A DNA stretch of 64,000 nt from UBA3775 sp051877895. GTDB lineage: Bacteria > Bacillota > Clostridia > Lachnospirales > Lachnospiraceae. The DNA is taken from contig JBJEJI010000089.1 of the NCBI GenBank assembly GCA_051877895.1, positions 1-64,000 on the forward strand. The letters are read 5' to 3'. The notes below the pieces were generated by a model. The model was not told where the DNA came from and did not search any database. It worked only from the letters and a program-made list of their open reading frames with translations. Of the stretch, positions 34,758-43,594 are shown one piece after another; the stretch's first letter is position 1, and each line of letters begins with the position of its first letter. The translations under genes and the position numbers were made by a program.

Positions 34758-36498
34758 TCCGTTCTCCTTTCTGCTGGGATTCATATACCTGGCGATATAT
34801 TTCACAATCTTTAATAAGCTGCTCATGCTTCCCCCGGGCAACTATCCGTCCGTCATCCATGACAATGATCTGATCCGCATGCTGCACCGAACTGATTCGC
34901 TGTGCAATTATGATCTTTGTTGTATCCGGAATATATTCTGCAAAAGATTTTCGGATTTCTGCATCTGTTTTGGTGTCTACGGCACTGGTGGAATCGTCCA
35001 AAATCAACACTTTCGGCTTCTTTAGCAAGGCACGTGCAATACAAAGTCTCTGCTTCTGACCTCCGGAAACATTGCTTCCACCCTGTTCGATATAGGTGTC
35101 ATAACCATCAGGAAAGCTTTCAACAAATTCAGCTGCACAGGCAAGCTGACAAGCATGCTTTATTTCCTCATCAGTGGCATTTTCATTACCCCATCTAAGA
35201 TTTTCCTTTATTGTTCCCGAGAACAATTCATTTTTCTGAAGCACCATGGCCACAGAATTTCGAAGCGTATCAAGATCATAATTCCGCACATCCACTCCGC
35301 CAAGAAAAAGACAACCTTTCGTTACGTCATAAAGTCGTGGAATCAGCTGTACAAGACTTGATTTGGAAGAACCGGTTCCGCCAATAATTCCCACTGTTTC
35401 ACCGGATGCAATATTTAAGTTAATATTATCAAGTACCTTTTTGTCAGCTTTTGACGCATAAACAAAATCCACATTCTGAAAGGATATCTCTCCGTTCTTT
35501 ACTTCCATAACAGGATTTTCAGGATTGAAAATGTGGGTCTTTTCCGCTAATATCTCAGCAATTCGTGATGCTGAGGAACTGGCAATGGTAATCATGGCAA
35601 ATACCATGGAAAGCATCATTAAGCTTGTAAGAATCTGAATGGCATAAGTAATAAGCGCCGTTAAATCACCGGTTGTAAGTCCCAAAGCCGGATTATTTCC
35701 GCTTACAACAATTGCCTTGGCACCAATCCATGAAATAAGAATCATGCATCCATACATAAAGAACTGCATTATCGGCGAGTTAAATGCCAACAGCTTTTCA
35801 CCCTTTGAAAATTCCTCATATATATTCTGAGAAATTCCTTTAAACTTATCTGTTTCATATTCTTCACGGTTAAAAGATTTTACGACACGAATTCCACGGA
35901 CATTTTCCTGTACTACGTTGTTAAGCTTGTCATAGGTTTTAAATACCCTTCCAAAAATTGGATTTACTTTTTTAACTATCATGATAAGAGCCACAGCCAT
36001 CAATGGAATCACTATCAGGAAAATAAGTGCAATCTTAACATTAATCCTGAAAGATACAATCATCGAAAAAAGCATCATCACAGGTCCCCGCACCGCCATA
36101 CGAATAATCATCTGATATGCATTCTGAATGTTGGTTACGTCCGTTGTCAGTCTGGTTACAATGGATGCTGTCGAATATTTATCAATATTTGAAAAAGCAA
36201 AGGTCTGTACATTGTCATACATGTCCTGTCTGAGATTGGCGGCAAAGCCTACCGATGTTTTTGCTCCTATGTGCGCAGAAAGCACTCCGGTTACAAGCTG
36301 TAGCAATGCAAAAACCAGAAGTACAAATCCATACTTCCAAACTGCACTCATTCTTTCCTTCTCAATCCCGAAATCAATTAAATTTGACATGCACAACGGA
36401 ATAACAATTTCAAAAAACACTTCCAGAACAGAAAGTGCTATTGTAACTATTGAGCCTTTTTTATTTCCCCGAAGGCTCTTTGCAAGTGTTTTTAACAT
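34750..36498 (-). CDS. ABC exporter half-transporter (first subunit of a heterodimer)
   Basis: The 582-residue protein has six membrane helices and an ATPase domain with Walker A 'IGGTGSSKSSLVQLI', signature 'GSNVSGGQKQRLCIAR' and Walker B 'VLILDDSTSAVDTKTD'. Two features mark it as the degenerate partner of the pair: Walker A has Ser-Ser-Lys-Ser instead of Gly-Lys-Thr, and the residue after Walker B is Asp rather than Glu (DDSTSAVD). The H-loop position reads 'IAQRISSVQ', with Gln for His. Such asymmetry is known in heterodimeric exporters such as BmrCD. The start follows CAGGAGG. A MarR operator overlaps its promoter. Confidence 0.93.
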   Translation of the reverse strand: MLKTLAKSLRGNKKGSIVTIALSVLEVFFEIVIPLCMSNLIDFGIEKERMSAVWKYGFVLLVFALLQLVTGVLSAHIGAKTSVGFAANLRQDMYDNVQTFAFSNIDKYSTASIVTRLTTDVTNIQNAYQMIIRMAVRGPVMMLFSMIVSFRINVKIALIFLIVIPLMAVALIMIVKKVNPIFGRVFKTYDKLNNVVQENVRGIRVVKSFNREEYETDKFKGISQNIYEEFSKGEKLLAFNSPIMQFFMYGCMILISWIGAKAIVVSGNNPALGLTTGDLTALITYAIQILTSLMMLSMVFAMITIASSSASRIAEILAEKTHIFNPENPVMEVKNGEISFQNVDFVYASKADKKVLDNINLNIASGETVGIIGGTGSSKSSLVQLIPRLYDVTKGCLFLGGVDVRNYDLDTLRNSVAMVLQKNELFSGTIKENLRWGNENATDEEIKHACQLACAAEFVESFPDGYDTYIEQGGSNVSGGQKQRLCIARALLKKPKVLILDDSTSAVDTKTDAEIRKSFAEYIPDTTKIIIAQRISSVQHADQIIVMDDGRIVARGKHEQLIKDCEIYRQVYESQQKGERNE

Positions 36499-36524
36499 GA
36501 TTTTTCCTCCTGTTACTATTATTT

Positions 36525-36551
36525 ATTATAGGAAAAATGTAGCACGCTACA
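36525..36551 (-). promoter_or_regulatory. ABC exporter promoter region with MarR operator
   Basis: The -10 TATAAT is at 36525-36530 on the minus strand. The palindrome TGTAGC-AC-GCTACA at 36538-36551 covers the spacer and -35 region, and the same core lies before the marR gene. A repressor bound here would block the polymerase. Confidence 0.7.
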
Positions 36552-36588
36552 CTTTTGAATTTAAGTTTTGCCGGTTTCCCGGCAAATA

Positions 36589-37011
36589 TTATTCTATATT
36601 TCTAAATACCAGCATTAACATTCTTTCAAGTTCATCCGCTTCTTCTTTCGTCAGTCCACCTATCATTTTCATTTCCATGGTCTGAATGGTATCCTCCATG
36701 TCCTGACTGACAGCCTGGGCTTTTTTTGTGAGACGAACCATTTTGTTTCGCTTATCCTCAGGACTTAACCAACAGTCAACAAGCCCATGCTTTTCCATTC
36801 TGGAAACAATTCCCGCTGCAGTGGCATGAGTTACTTCCAAGAACATTTCTATTTCTTTTTGCGATGCGGTTTTGTTTTCGTGATTATTAAGGAAACCCAA
36901 CACACGGCTCTGAGAAAGCGTAATGTCATGTTCTTTTAAATCTGCATCCGCCTTGACTTTAATCTTGTCGTTAATGGATTTAATCAAAAAACCCAGTTTT
37001 CTTTCTACCAT
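36589..37011 (-). CDS. MarR-family transcriptional regulator of the ABC exporter
   Basis: The 140-residue winged-helix protein has the MarR pattern 'DITLSQSRVLGFLNNHENKT', 'SQKEIEMFLEVTHATAAGIV' and 'MEKHGLVDCWLSPEDKRNKMVRLT' (the last with the DxR wing). MarR proteins dimerise and release DNA on binding small phenolic or lipophilic ligands. Two nearly identical palindromes, one before its own gene and one before the exporter genes, make a strong case for control of both, including itself. The start has GGAG eight bases upstream. A 90-base gap separates it from the exporter gene on the same strand. Confidence 0.92.
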   Translation of the reverse strand: MVERKLGFLIKSINDKIKVKADADLKEHDITLSQSRVLGFLNNHENKTASQKEIEMFLEVTHATAAGIVSRMEKHGLVDCWLSPEDKRNKMVRLTKKAQAVSQDMEDTIQTMEMKMIGGLTKEEADELERMLMLVFRNIE

Positions 37012-37026
37012 GACATTTTCTCCTTT

Positions 37027-37075
37027 AAATATGTAGCACGCTACATATTTTAAACCAATATTATAATATTGTCAA
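37027..37075 (-). promoter_or_regulatory. marR promoter and operator
   Basis: TTGACA (37070-37075) and TAAAAT (37047-37052) are separated by 17 bases on the minus strand. The perfect palindrome with 11-base arms AAATATGTAGC/GCTACATATTT at 37027-37050 overlaps the -10 and the start site. Confidence 0.8.
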
Positions 37076-37096
37076 CAGGGTTTAAGAATTATGTAT

Positions 37097-37828
37097 TTAA
37101 CTCCACAGAATAAAATAAACAATAACAAACAGAAAGCATAATCCAAGAGAAACATATCCCAAAATTCTTTTTTCTTTATCTCTTAACCGAATCTTTCGTC
37201 CGCAGTTCTTTTCCAAATCCGGTGCAATTCTTTCCTGCTCATTTCCTACCGGATTTACATCTCTTACAGCCAAAGCCGGCTCTGCATTTTTTTCCAGTCG
37301 GTTAATTAAAGATGCGAAGGTACAGTTTCCTTCTTTTGCAGCGGCATAAGTACTGTAAATCGCATAAACACTCCGTCGGTCAGCCACATCCACCCGATCC
37401 ATGAGATATCCCAGCAACTCACATAATTGTTCTTGTATATTTTTTTCATAACCCGGCAGATAGCAGAGATAAGCATGCCCTTCCGGGCAGAAATATACTG
37501 CTTCGGGATGAAGAACATAATTATCCTCTTCAAGGACAAAGCCTTTTCCTCTGCAGAAAATCTTTTCCAGATCCTTCAAAAAAGCAAGTAACATTATTTC
37601 AGTGAAAGACTGGTCCTTTAAAATATCCTGCAGAGATTTTTTATCAGAAACATCATACCTGTAATGCTTCTGCCCCTCTTTAACAGCAATACTCATTTGC
37701 AGGTGACCGGCAATGGGATTGTTTAAAAGCATTTTTTCACGAAAATCCCCATACTCCTCCTCTGCAGCAAAATCAATGTATCGGAAGGTCATGTCTCCGC
37801 CATATTCTATGTTAAGCTTTTCCAGCAT
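37097..37828 (-). CDS. DUF6382-like protein of the Tad locus, with C-terminal membrane helix
   Basis: The 243-residue protein has no signal peptide and ends with a hydrophobic helix ('ILGYVSLGLCFLFVIVYFI'). The N-terminal part ('LEKLNIEYGGDMTFRYIDF', 'PEAVYFCPEGHAYLCYLPGYEKNIQEQL' in parts) matches my memory of DUF6382, which sits before FHA domains in clostridial Tad-linked proteins. No FHA domain follows here. The function is unknown; a cytosolic regulator or scaffold of pilus assembly is plausible. I chose ATG 37828 because GGGGAGGAG lies six bases before it; ATG 37900 lacks a ribosome site. It closes the Tad run. Confidence 0.6.
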   Translation of the reverse strand: MLEKLNIEYGGDMTFRYIDFAAEEEYGDFREKMLLNNPIAGHLQMSIAVKEGQKHYRYDVSDKKSLQDILKDQSFTEIMLLAFLKDLEKIFCRGKGFVLEEDNYVLHPEAVYFCPEGHAYLCYLPGYEKNIQEQLCELLGYLMDRVDVADRRSVYAIYSTYAAAKEGNCTFASLINRLEKNAEPALAVRDVNPVGNEQERIAPDLEKNCGRKIRLRDKEKRILGYVSLGLCFLFVIVYFILWS

Positions 37829-37923
37829 ATCTAACTCCTCCCCTGTAGTATTTCCGGTTTTTTCCGAGGTATTGTTTTTTAAACTTTTTTTCGCATCCAT
37901 TACTTATTCTGGGGGTTCTTTTG

Positions 37924-38493
37924 TTAATCAGTAAGTATCCTGATTAAACGATAGACAAAGGTAGTATTTCTCGCAGTGCTTTGGGGATTAATTATTTCTC
38001 TGCTCTGATTTACGCTTTTGTTATGTATTACATCACTTTCCGGAAAAATATCCCAAGCTTCCCATTTACAGGTAAGTGAGATATAAACCTCATCTTCTTC
38101 TATATCTGTTTCATCGGCCTCTGCATCAAAACACCAGGTACTATCATTGCAGTTGGTACTACTCTGTTCCAGCATTTCTACGGTCAAATCCTCAAAGTCC
38201 TCGTCCCGAAAGCCATCTTCCCATATATTGCAACAAAAAGGCACTCTTCCGTAAATTACAGCCATCCTTCCCTCCTCCGACAGATGGGCCGCCCAGGCAT
38301 CTGCCAACAGAAGATCATGAAAATAAAAGCTGATTCCAATGACCGAAAAAAGAAGCATTATTATAATAGGAACAATAAACGAGGCTTCTATTGTATAAGT
38401 GCCATCCAACAGATGCGGGTCCTCATTATCTTGGGTTTTCCCGGAACTTTTTATATTGCCGGTTTTTAAACTTTCTTTCTTATCAATGTTCAT
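37924..38493 (-). CDS. TadE-like pseudopilin
   Basis: This 189-residue protein has a charged N-terminus and then the pilin-like motif 'GTYTIEASFIVPIIIMLLF' at about residues 30-48, with the Glu expected at position +5 of mature pilins. A hydrophilic C-terminal domain rich in Asp/Glu/Cys follows. TadE-like proteins are processed by the prepilin peptidase and act as minor pilins. The ATG 38493 has GGAG about ten bases upstream; the frame extends to 38649 through TTG but with no ribosome site. It lies directly after the prepilin peptidase gene. Confidence 0.8.
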   Translation of the reverse strand: MNIDKKESLKTGNIKSSGKTQDNEDPHLLDGTYTIEASFIVPIIIMLLFSVIGISFYFHDLLLADAWAAHLSEEGRMAVIYGRVPFCCNIWEDGFRDEDFEDLTVEMLEQSSTNCNDSTWCFDAEADETDIEEDEVYISLTCKWEAWDIFPESDVIHNKSVNQSREIINPQSTARNTTFVYRLIRILTD

Positions 38494-38651
38494 TTTACTT
38501 CTTCTCCAAATTACCAAACCTGTTTCCTTGTGAGACACTGTATTTATCAATGCCGGTTTCTCTGATATTTCCTGTTTACCTCTTATTTTCTCACTCTTAG
38601 CACTATACATTATCAGATTAATAAAGTCTTCCTGTGCAGCTTCTTTCAACT

Positions 38652-39089
38652 CTAAACACTATATATATTTATCAGATTAACAAAGTATCCTATACATAAA
38701 AAAGGAATAAAGGGAATAGTGTTCTTCCTTCTCATGACAAAAAGTATAAGCGCCGCAAAAAAGCATAATGCCCATGCAACTGCCAGAGTATTTAAGCACA
38801 ATATAATGCCGAGTACATATCCAAGCCACAAAACTATTACCCCATCACCCATGCCGATAGCTCCTGATGAAATTTTACTGACAGCCATAAGGGCAGCACC
38901 CGGAATTAAACCCATGAATCTGCCGGTGGAAAAAGGCTCAAGTTTTCCCACGAAAATTAAAAAAACTGATAATATAACAAAAACAGCCAATACTCTTATG
39001 TCAACTTTTTGGGTTCTCACATCCCGGACTCCCGTCTGAACAAGACAACACAGACACAGAACCTGCAAAGCCGTTTCCGCCATTTCCAT
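38652..39089 (-). CDS. tadV: Prepilin peptidase, TadV/CpaA-like (A24)
   Basis: The 145-residue membrane protein has about four to five helices and the two catalytic Asp of GxGD peptidases: the first in 'TGVRDVRTQKVDIRVL' and the second in 'GAIGMGDGVIVLWLG'. It lacks the N-terminal methylase domain of PilD, as do TadV and CpaA. It would cleave the leader of the Flp pilin and of the TadE-like proteins at the membrane. The start has GGAGG ten bases upstream. It lies between two pseudopilin genes. Confidence 0.88.
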   Translation of the reverse strand: MEMAETALQVLCLCCLVQTGVRDVRTQKVDIRVLAVFVILSVFLIFVGKLEPFSTGRFMGLIPGAALMAVSKISSGAIGMGDGVIVLWLGYVLGIILCLNTLAVAWALCFFAALILFVMRRKNTIPFIPFLCIGYFVNLINIYSV

Positions 39090-39146
39090 GTTATTTTTTC
39101 CTCCTGGTCAATTTCCTGCTCTCTGATGTATCAACACCTTGAAACA

Positions 39147-40082
39147 TCACCCCGAACTACATTTACTACAAGCCCTTTTCCCTTGTGCCTCTGCCTCTGA
39201 CTTTGTAATGCGTTCAACATCTCTGTGAATCTGAGAACAGCCAGGGTCATTATGATACCGGGTTCCGTACTCTGTGACATATACATTAATACCCTGCCTG
39301 CCCTGTGCACAATATTCACAAGGATAATACTTTGCTCCGGAAGCATTACGCTCTTCATCAATGTTTTCATACAACACCTGGGCAATGGTTATAGAAATAT
39401 AGGTGCAATCTCTATCCTCATGATATACCTGCCCATTTCTGGTTACATATACATAGTCACCGGTTTCTTCTTCAGCTTCCTTGCCAGGTTCCTTTTTAAA
39501 CTCTTTCACCAAATCCCAGCCGGTTCCGTAAAATCCGTTGAGCATCAAGGTTTGCTCTATGGTTTTATCCGTTTTAAAAAGCAAAATGCCAAACGGAATT
39601 TCCAAAGTATATTCTGTTTGTATTACAATCTTTTCATCTCCCGAATAAAAAAATGAATTATCACAGCTTACACCCCTGTATCCACCATCTACGCAGTTAA
39701 GATTTTTCCCATTATCACGGAAATAGTCTTCAAAAGCCGTTTGTATGTAATTATCAGAAATCATATCTGTAAGAAAACCCATTGCCTCTTTGGATAACTT
39801 CTCTCCAATTTCCTGCTCTATTTCAGAATCTCCTGTTGTAAACAATCCGGATAATATGCCCGAATTCCGGCAATATGCCGCTGTCGTTCCGTAACCATAC
39901 AGACGATCCGAAACAGCAAGCATCCCCTGATATACCAAAAACTGCGTATGCATATACATAAACAAATATAAAAACAGGTACATAGCCCAGAACGAAATCG
40001 GAACCACAAAAGCAGCTTCAACTGTCAGGGAAGCCTTGTATTCCTGCTTTTTACAATTTTTATCTTCATATTCATTCCTCAT
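39147..40082 (-). CDS. TadE-like pseudopilin with two C-terminal Cys-rich repeats
   Basis: A pilin-like N-terminus ('KASLTVEAAFVVPISFWAMY', residues 16-35) is followed by an external domain. The last hundred residues hold two copies of a motif: 'VYVTRNGQVYHEDRDCTYI' with 'YYPCEYC' (about 211-258), and 'VYVTEYGTRYHNDPGCSQI' with 'ACSKC' (about 267-308). Each has His-Cys and CxxC elements that could bind a metal or form disulfides. Such modules are found at the ends of some nucleases and surface proteins. The ribosome site is weak. It precedes tadV, and a 222-base gap with a large inverted repeat separates it from the DUF5702 gene. Confidence 0.8.
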   Translation of the reverse strand: MRNEYEDKNCKKQEYKASLTVEAAFVVPISFWAMYLFLYLFMYMHTQFLVYQGMLAVSDRLYGYGTTAAYCRNSGILSGLFTTGDSEIEQEIGEKLSKEAMGFLTDMISDNYIQTAFEDYFRDNGKNLNCVDGGYRGVSCDNSFFYSGDEKIVIQTEYTLEIPFGILLFKTDKTIEQTLMLNGFYGTGWDLVKEFKKEPGKEAEEETGDYVYVTRNGQVYHEDRDCTYISITIAQVLYENIDEERNASGAKYYPCEYCAQGRQGINVYVTEYGTRYHNDPGCSQIHRDVERITKSEAEAQGKRACSKCSSG

Positions 40083-40135
40083 TTATTCCACGCCTTTACC
40101 TTTTTTTCAGGAAATAATCAGAAGCAAATTGTTCT

Positions 40136-40230
40136 CTTCTGTCCTGTGGGACACCCGTCCCTGTTCTTCCGGGTTTTTTTGTATTTTTTTGGGGCTTTGC
40201 TGTTAAGACAGGTGTTCCACAGGACAGAAG
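40136..40230. repeat. Large inverted repeat inside the Tad operon
   Basis: The arm at 40136-40155 (CTTCTGTCCTGTGGGACACC) pairs with 40211-40230 with one mismatch in 20. The 55-base interior includes ACCCG...CGGGT and two runs of seven T (plus strand). It could be a MITE-like remnant, a processing site or an attenuator in the operon. Confidence 0.7.
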
Positions 40231-40304
40231 TTGGTTTCGATTCAATGCAAATTACCAAACACAGTTGCTTTCAGACTAAACCGGAATAACATTCGTAGTA
40301 TAAT

Positions 40305-41906
40305 TCAGTATGCAATTGCTGATGACATTCGATAGATATACCCTTTATATTTATCGTCACCCAGATAGAAATTCAGATTGTTAAACTGAGGCATAATATA
40401 ATAAGCAACATCTACTTCAAATCCGGCAAGACAATCACTCATATAGAAATCTGAATTATACATTTTTTGCATGTTTACTTCGATAATATCCATTATGCGG
40501 TATGCCAAAAGGTCTTCATTCAGCATGAGAAGAAACAGATACAGATATGTCTGATAGGAAATACGCACCGTACTTACTCCTTTATAATTATCGGCTTTAT
40601 CCATTATCATGCTTTTACTAAATGTAAAAATCTCTGTTGGTTTCACCGTCTGGGAGGCGGCGCTTACCATAAAGTCTACCTTTTTCCCTTTCAATATAGC
40701 CGCCGTTTCCACTATGGCATTTTCCGCGGCAAGCACTACTGTTAACAGTACAAGTAAAACGCTTGCCCATTTTGATATAGTAGTTATTCCCGCAACCAGT
40801 TCCTTTATCCCCTCCTTCATTTCTACATTAGTCAGAAGATAAATCAGGTTCACAATCAGTCTTATATTAAACACTGCCCATCCAGCCTTCTTTACATTGT
40901 TTTCATCACATCCGTCACCGAAAATCAGGTATTCCTGCTCATACTTCATTTTACCGTACACATCGTTTTTCAAATAACTGTCCATGTTCATGGCAGCATA
41001 TGATGCAAGTGACACCTTGGTTGTTCCCCATTCAGCGGCTTCTTCCAATGCATTCTGCAAGGCACTTACTGATGAACTGTCAATAAGTTCTTCTAAATAG
41101 TCCCCATCATCAAAGCTAAGGGCTGAAAAATCCGGTTCTTTAAACAAAGCAGGTTCACTGTCTTCATCTTCATAATCAGAACTTGGCAATTCAAAAGGTT
41201 CGATTTCTCTTTCAGAAAGATTTTCGGCATCTTCAAACCACCATCCCGAAAAGCCATCTGTAAAAAAGGCTTTCAGCGTATTACAGGTTTCCCAAAAACC
41301 CCCATCTTCTGAAGAATTATCATTTTTTTCCTTATCTTCCTTTTCACCGCTCTCTTTATCTTCCTTAGCGTCAAGGGAATTCTTTGCAGCTGATAATAAA
41401 TCATCTATACTGTCTATGCTCTGTCCTTTAAGGGATGTAAGTTCATCCGTGATTTCCAGAATAAAATCTCGTGATGTGATTTCTTTTATCTGTTCTTTAA
41501 AAAGCTCCCCCTTTCCATCTGTAAGGTCTGTTCTGTTATCGGTTTTACAGCTTATCACCTGAATATTCCATACGCATCCTTCGGTGTCATCATCTGCACT
41601 TTCATAAAACGGGATATTAATCATTCCGGCTATATCGTTTTCCATGTCAGCAATGCTGTCATAAGACATTCCATTCCCGATTGAAACAGCAAACAAACCA
41701 TATTGTGTATATAGCGGAGCATAATATCTCCCAAGCACCGACTCAATTGCTTTATTCATGGTTTGGAAGGCAAGCGTTCTGCCGGCATATTGATAAGCAT
41801 GTTCAAGTGTAACAAGCATAAGAGACAGTATCATAAACAAAACCAGGGACATCATTACCGTAATGCTTCCGTTTTTAAACCTCCCGCTTTTTCTTTCCCG
41901 AATCAT
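40305..41906 (-). CDS. DUF5702-like protein of the Tad locus (TadG-like)
   Basis: The 533-residue protein starts with a basic stretch and one membrane helix ('GSITVMMSLVLFMILSLMLV', about residues 12-31), as TadG-type proteins do. A long external part follows, with a highly acidic low-complexity section around residues 180-230 (Glu/Lys/Asp/Ser). Another hydrophobic segment ('WASVLLVLLTVVLAAENAIV') lies near the middle. Its place straight after flp and the Tad ATPase genes, and this architecture, match DUF5702. The role in pilus assembly is unknown. ATG 41906 follows GAGAGG by eight bases; a longer frame to 41966 would overlap flp. Confidence 0.72.
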   Translation of the reverse strand: MIRERKSGRFKNGSITVMMSLVLFMILSLMLVTLEHAYQYAGRTLAFQTMNKAIESVLGRYYAPLYTQYGLFAVSIGNGMSYDSIADMENDIAGMINIPFYESADDDTEGCVWNIQVISCKTDNRTDLTDGKGELFKEQIKEITSRDFILEITDELTSLKGQSIDSIDDLLSAAKNSLDAKEDKESGEKEDKEKNDNSSEDGGFWETCNTLKAFFTDGFSGWWFEDAENLSEREIEPFELPSSDYEDEDSEPALFKEPDFSALSFDDGDYLEELIDSSSVSALQNALEEAAEWGTTKVSLASYAAMNMDSYLKNDVYGKMKYEQEYLIFGDGCDENNVKKAGWAVFNIRLIVNLIYLLTNVEMKEGIKELVAGITTISKWASVLLVLLTVVLAAENAIVETAAILKGKKVDFMVSAASQTVKPTEIFTFSKSMIMDKADNYKGVSTVRISYQTYLYLFLLMLNEDLLAYRIMDIIEVNMQKMYNSDFYMSDCLAGFEVDVAYYIMPQFNNLNFYLGDDKYKGYIYRMSSAIAY

Positions 41907-41919
41907 CTGCCATTCCTCT

Positions 41920-42129
41920 CTAGCTGATAATCTGACTACTGTCTTTTCCAATCTGATTAAAGGCATTCTGTATAATATTCATAATCTGGTCCTTAAAAAT
42001 CAGTACAATGGCAATCAGAATAACCAGAATTAAAATGACTTCCACAATTCCCACTCCGGCATTATTGCTATTAAACTTCCGTAAATTTCTTTTAATCCAT
42101 TCTGCTCCATAAAAAAATATCCTCTTCAT
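41920..42129 (-). CDS. flp: Flp-type IVb pilin
   Basis: This 69-residue protein is the major pilin candidate of the Tad pilus. After a basic leader it shows 'NNAGVGIVEVILILVILIAI', where cleavage would occur at Gly before the hydrophobic stretch and Glu lies five residues in. The rest is a short hydrophilic tail. This matches the Flp1-like pilin family of Firmicutes. The start has GGAGG six bases upstream. It sits between tadC and the TadG-like gene. Confidence 0.9.
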   Translation of the reverse strand: MKRIFFYGAEWIKRNLRKFNSNNAGVGIVEVILILVILIAIVLIFKDQIMNIIQNAFNQIGKDSSQIIS

Positions 42130-42150
42130 ATCTTCACCTCCAAAAATTAG

Positions 42151-43593
42151 TTAAATAAACGCAGGCACCAGAATAATAGCCAGTACCAGCACAAACATTC
42201 CCATCATGGGAAGAAGCAGCTTTACACTAGCCTCCTCACCTCTCTTTTTAATAAGCTGCTGCCTCTCCTTTATTGACTCGGAAGACTCTTTTCGTAACTG
42301 CATACTGAGACTTTCTGAGCCTTTTTTCACTGCCTGAGCCAAAAGTGCAGCAAAACGTATGTAGAAAATATTTCCACAACGGATTCCGAACCTTTCATAG
42401 ACCTCTGATTCATTTCTGCCCAGCGCCAGCTCGTTTTTTGCCTTTAGCATTTCCTCATAAACATAACGTTTGTTTCTTTTATTTTTTCTTTTTTCGTAAT
42501 CCGATACAATTCTTTCAAACGCCGGTCTAACACCCACTCCTGCTTCAAGAAGCATAACCATTTTTCCTGTAAGCTCCGGATAATCATTTAATAGCTGGTT
42601 TTCTCTTTCTTTCATCTGAGTTCCCTTATTCTGATACCATAACGGAATCAGAAGCAGTACAACCACTACTCCAAGAAGCAGGATATTATTACTCTCATCC
42701 TCTTTCGGTCTGGTAAAAGAAAGGGGCTGTCCCATAAGTTCATCCGGAATCTCAATTTCTTCCTCCGTTTTATTCTGTTCCAACAGCTCCTCCATGGAAT
42801 TAATCAGAAAATTTTCCATGACAGTCTCTTCACCGGGTGGAAGCACAGTAACCAAAAGCTTTTCTTCTGCGCTTTCCTCATAACAGGTTATTACAGCTGT
42901 CAGTTCAACAAGCCTGGGTCTTAGCATCTCTTCATTATCGACAGTCCCATCCGTATGAACCAGGGATGAATCTGAGCTTTTCCAGCTGATTTCCACTCCC
43001 CATCCGGCATAGCTTTTCTCCAGTACAAGGTCTGTTCTTACACTATCAAGACTCTCGTTTACACCCAGAACTGACACTTTCAGATTGTCTCTTGCGTATT
43101 GGATTCTATCAAGCATCTGCTCCCTGCTTGGATAAGGTTCATTTATGGTAAGGGATATGTCAAAGCTACTGTCACCCCACTGTGCAACTGCATCAAATTC
43201 CTCCTCCCCTTCTGCCGGACGCTTGATGGTATTAATAATTTCCGTCCGGTATATGCCGGAAAACTTTAGAGCTATTACCACCCCTGCCGTCACCAGCAAA
43301 ACCATCATGCCCGCAGAAATTATATACGCTATGCACTTTTTACGGACAGTTTTACTGTCTTCACCAACATATATTTTCTCGTAGAATTCTGTGTTACTAT
43401 GACTGCTCCATGGAATTAATCGCTTTTTAAGTCCATCGAAAAAAAGAATTAACAACACAGCACCAGGATACAGACAATGTAATATTTTAGTTCCCATACT
43501 TTCTCCCTGAAAGCTATAGCAATGCAATATTCTGCCTGCAATCTGTATGAGAAGTATGATTCCCACTATAATCCATACACAAAGAACTGCCAT
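42151..43593 (-). CDS. tadC: TadC-like type II secretion system F-domain protein
   Basis: The 480-residue inner-membrane protein has N-terminal helices, an unusual extra external region in the middle (about residues 120-280, with 'VSVLGVNESLDSVRTDLVLE'), and a C-terminal T2SSF domain: 'LEAGVGVRPAFERIVSDYEK', 'EMLKAKNELALGRNESEVYERFG' and 'SLSMQLRKESSESIKERQQL'. TadC partners TadB to form the platform of the Tad machine. Normal TadC proteins are about 300 residues, so the insertion of about 150-180 residues is notable. The start has GGAGG six bases upstream. It follows tadB with a gap of one base. Confidence 0.88.
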   Translation of the reverse strand: MAVLCVWIIVGIILLIQIAGRILHCYSFQGESMGTKILHCLYPGAVLLILFFDGLKKRLIPWSSHSNTEFYEKIYVGEDSKTVRKKCIAYIISAGMMVLLVTAGVVIALKFSGIYRTEIINTIKRPAEGEEEFDAVAQWGDSSFDISLTINEPYPSREQMLDRIQYARDNLKVSVLGVNESLDSVRTDLVLEKSYAGWGVEISWKSSDSSLVHTDGTVDNEEMLRPRLVELTAVITCYEESAEEKLLVTVLPPGEETVMENFLINSMEELLEQNKTEEEIEIPDELMGQPLSFTRPKEDESNNILLLGVVVVLLLIPLWYQNKGTQMKERENQLLNDYPELTGKMVMLLEAGVGVRPAFERIVSDYEKRKNKRNKRYVYEEMLKAKNELALGRNESEVYERFGIRCGNIFYIRFAALLAQAVKKGSESLSMQLRKESSESIKERQQLIKKRGEEASVKLLLPMMGMFVLVLAIILVPAFI

Positions 43594-43594
43594 G

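Noticed and set aside
37829..37900. Extra 24 N-terminal residues of the DUF6382-like protein
   Set aside because: No ribosome site precedes ATG 37900; GGGGAGGAG precedes ATG 37828.
38494..38649. Extra 52 N-terminal residues of the first TadE-like protein
   Set aside because: The TTG start lacks a ribosome site and would put an untypical leader before the pilin motif.
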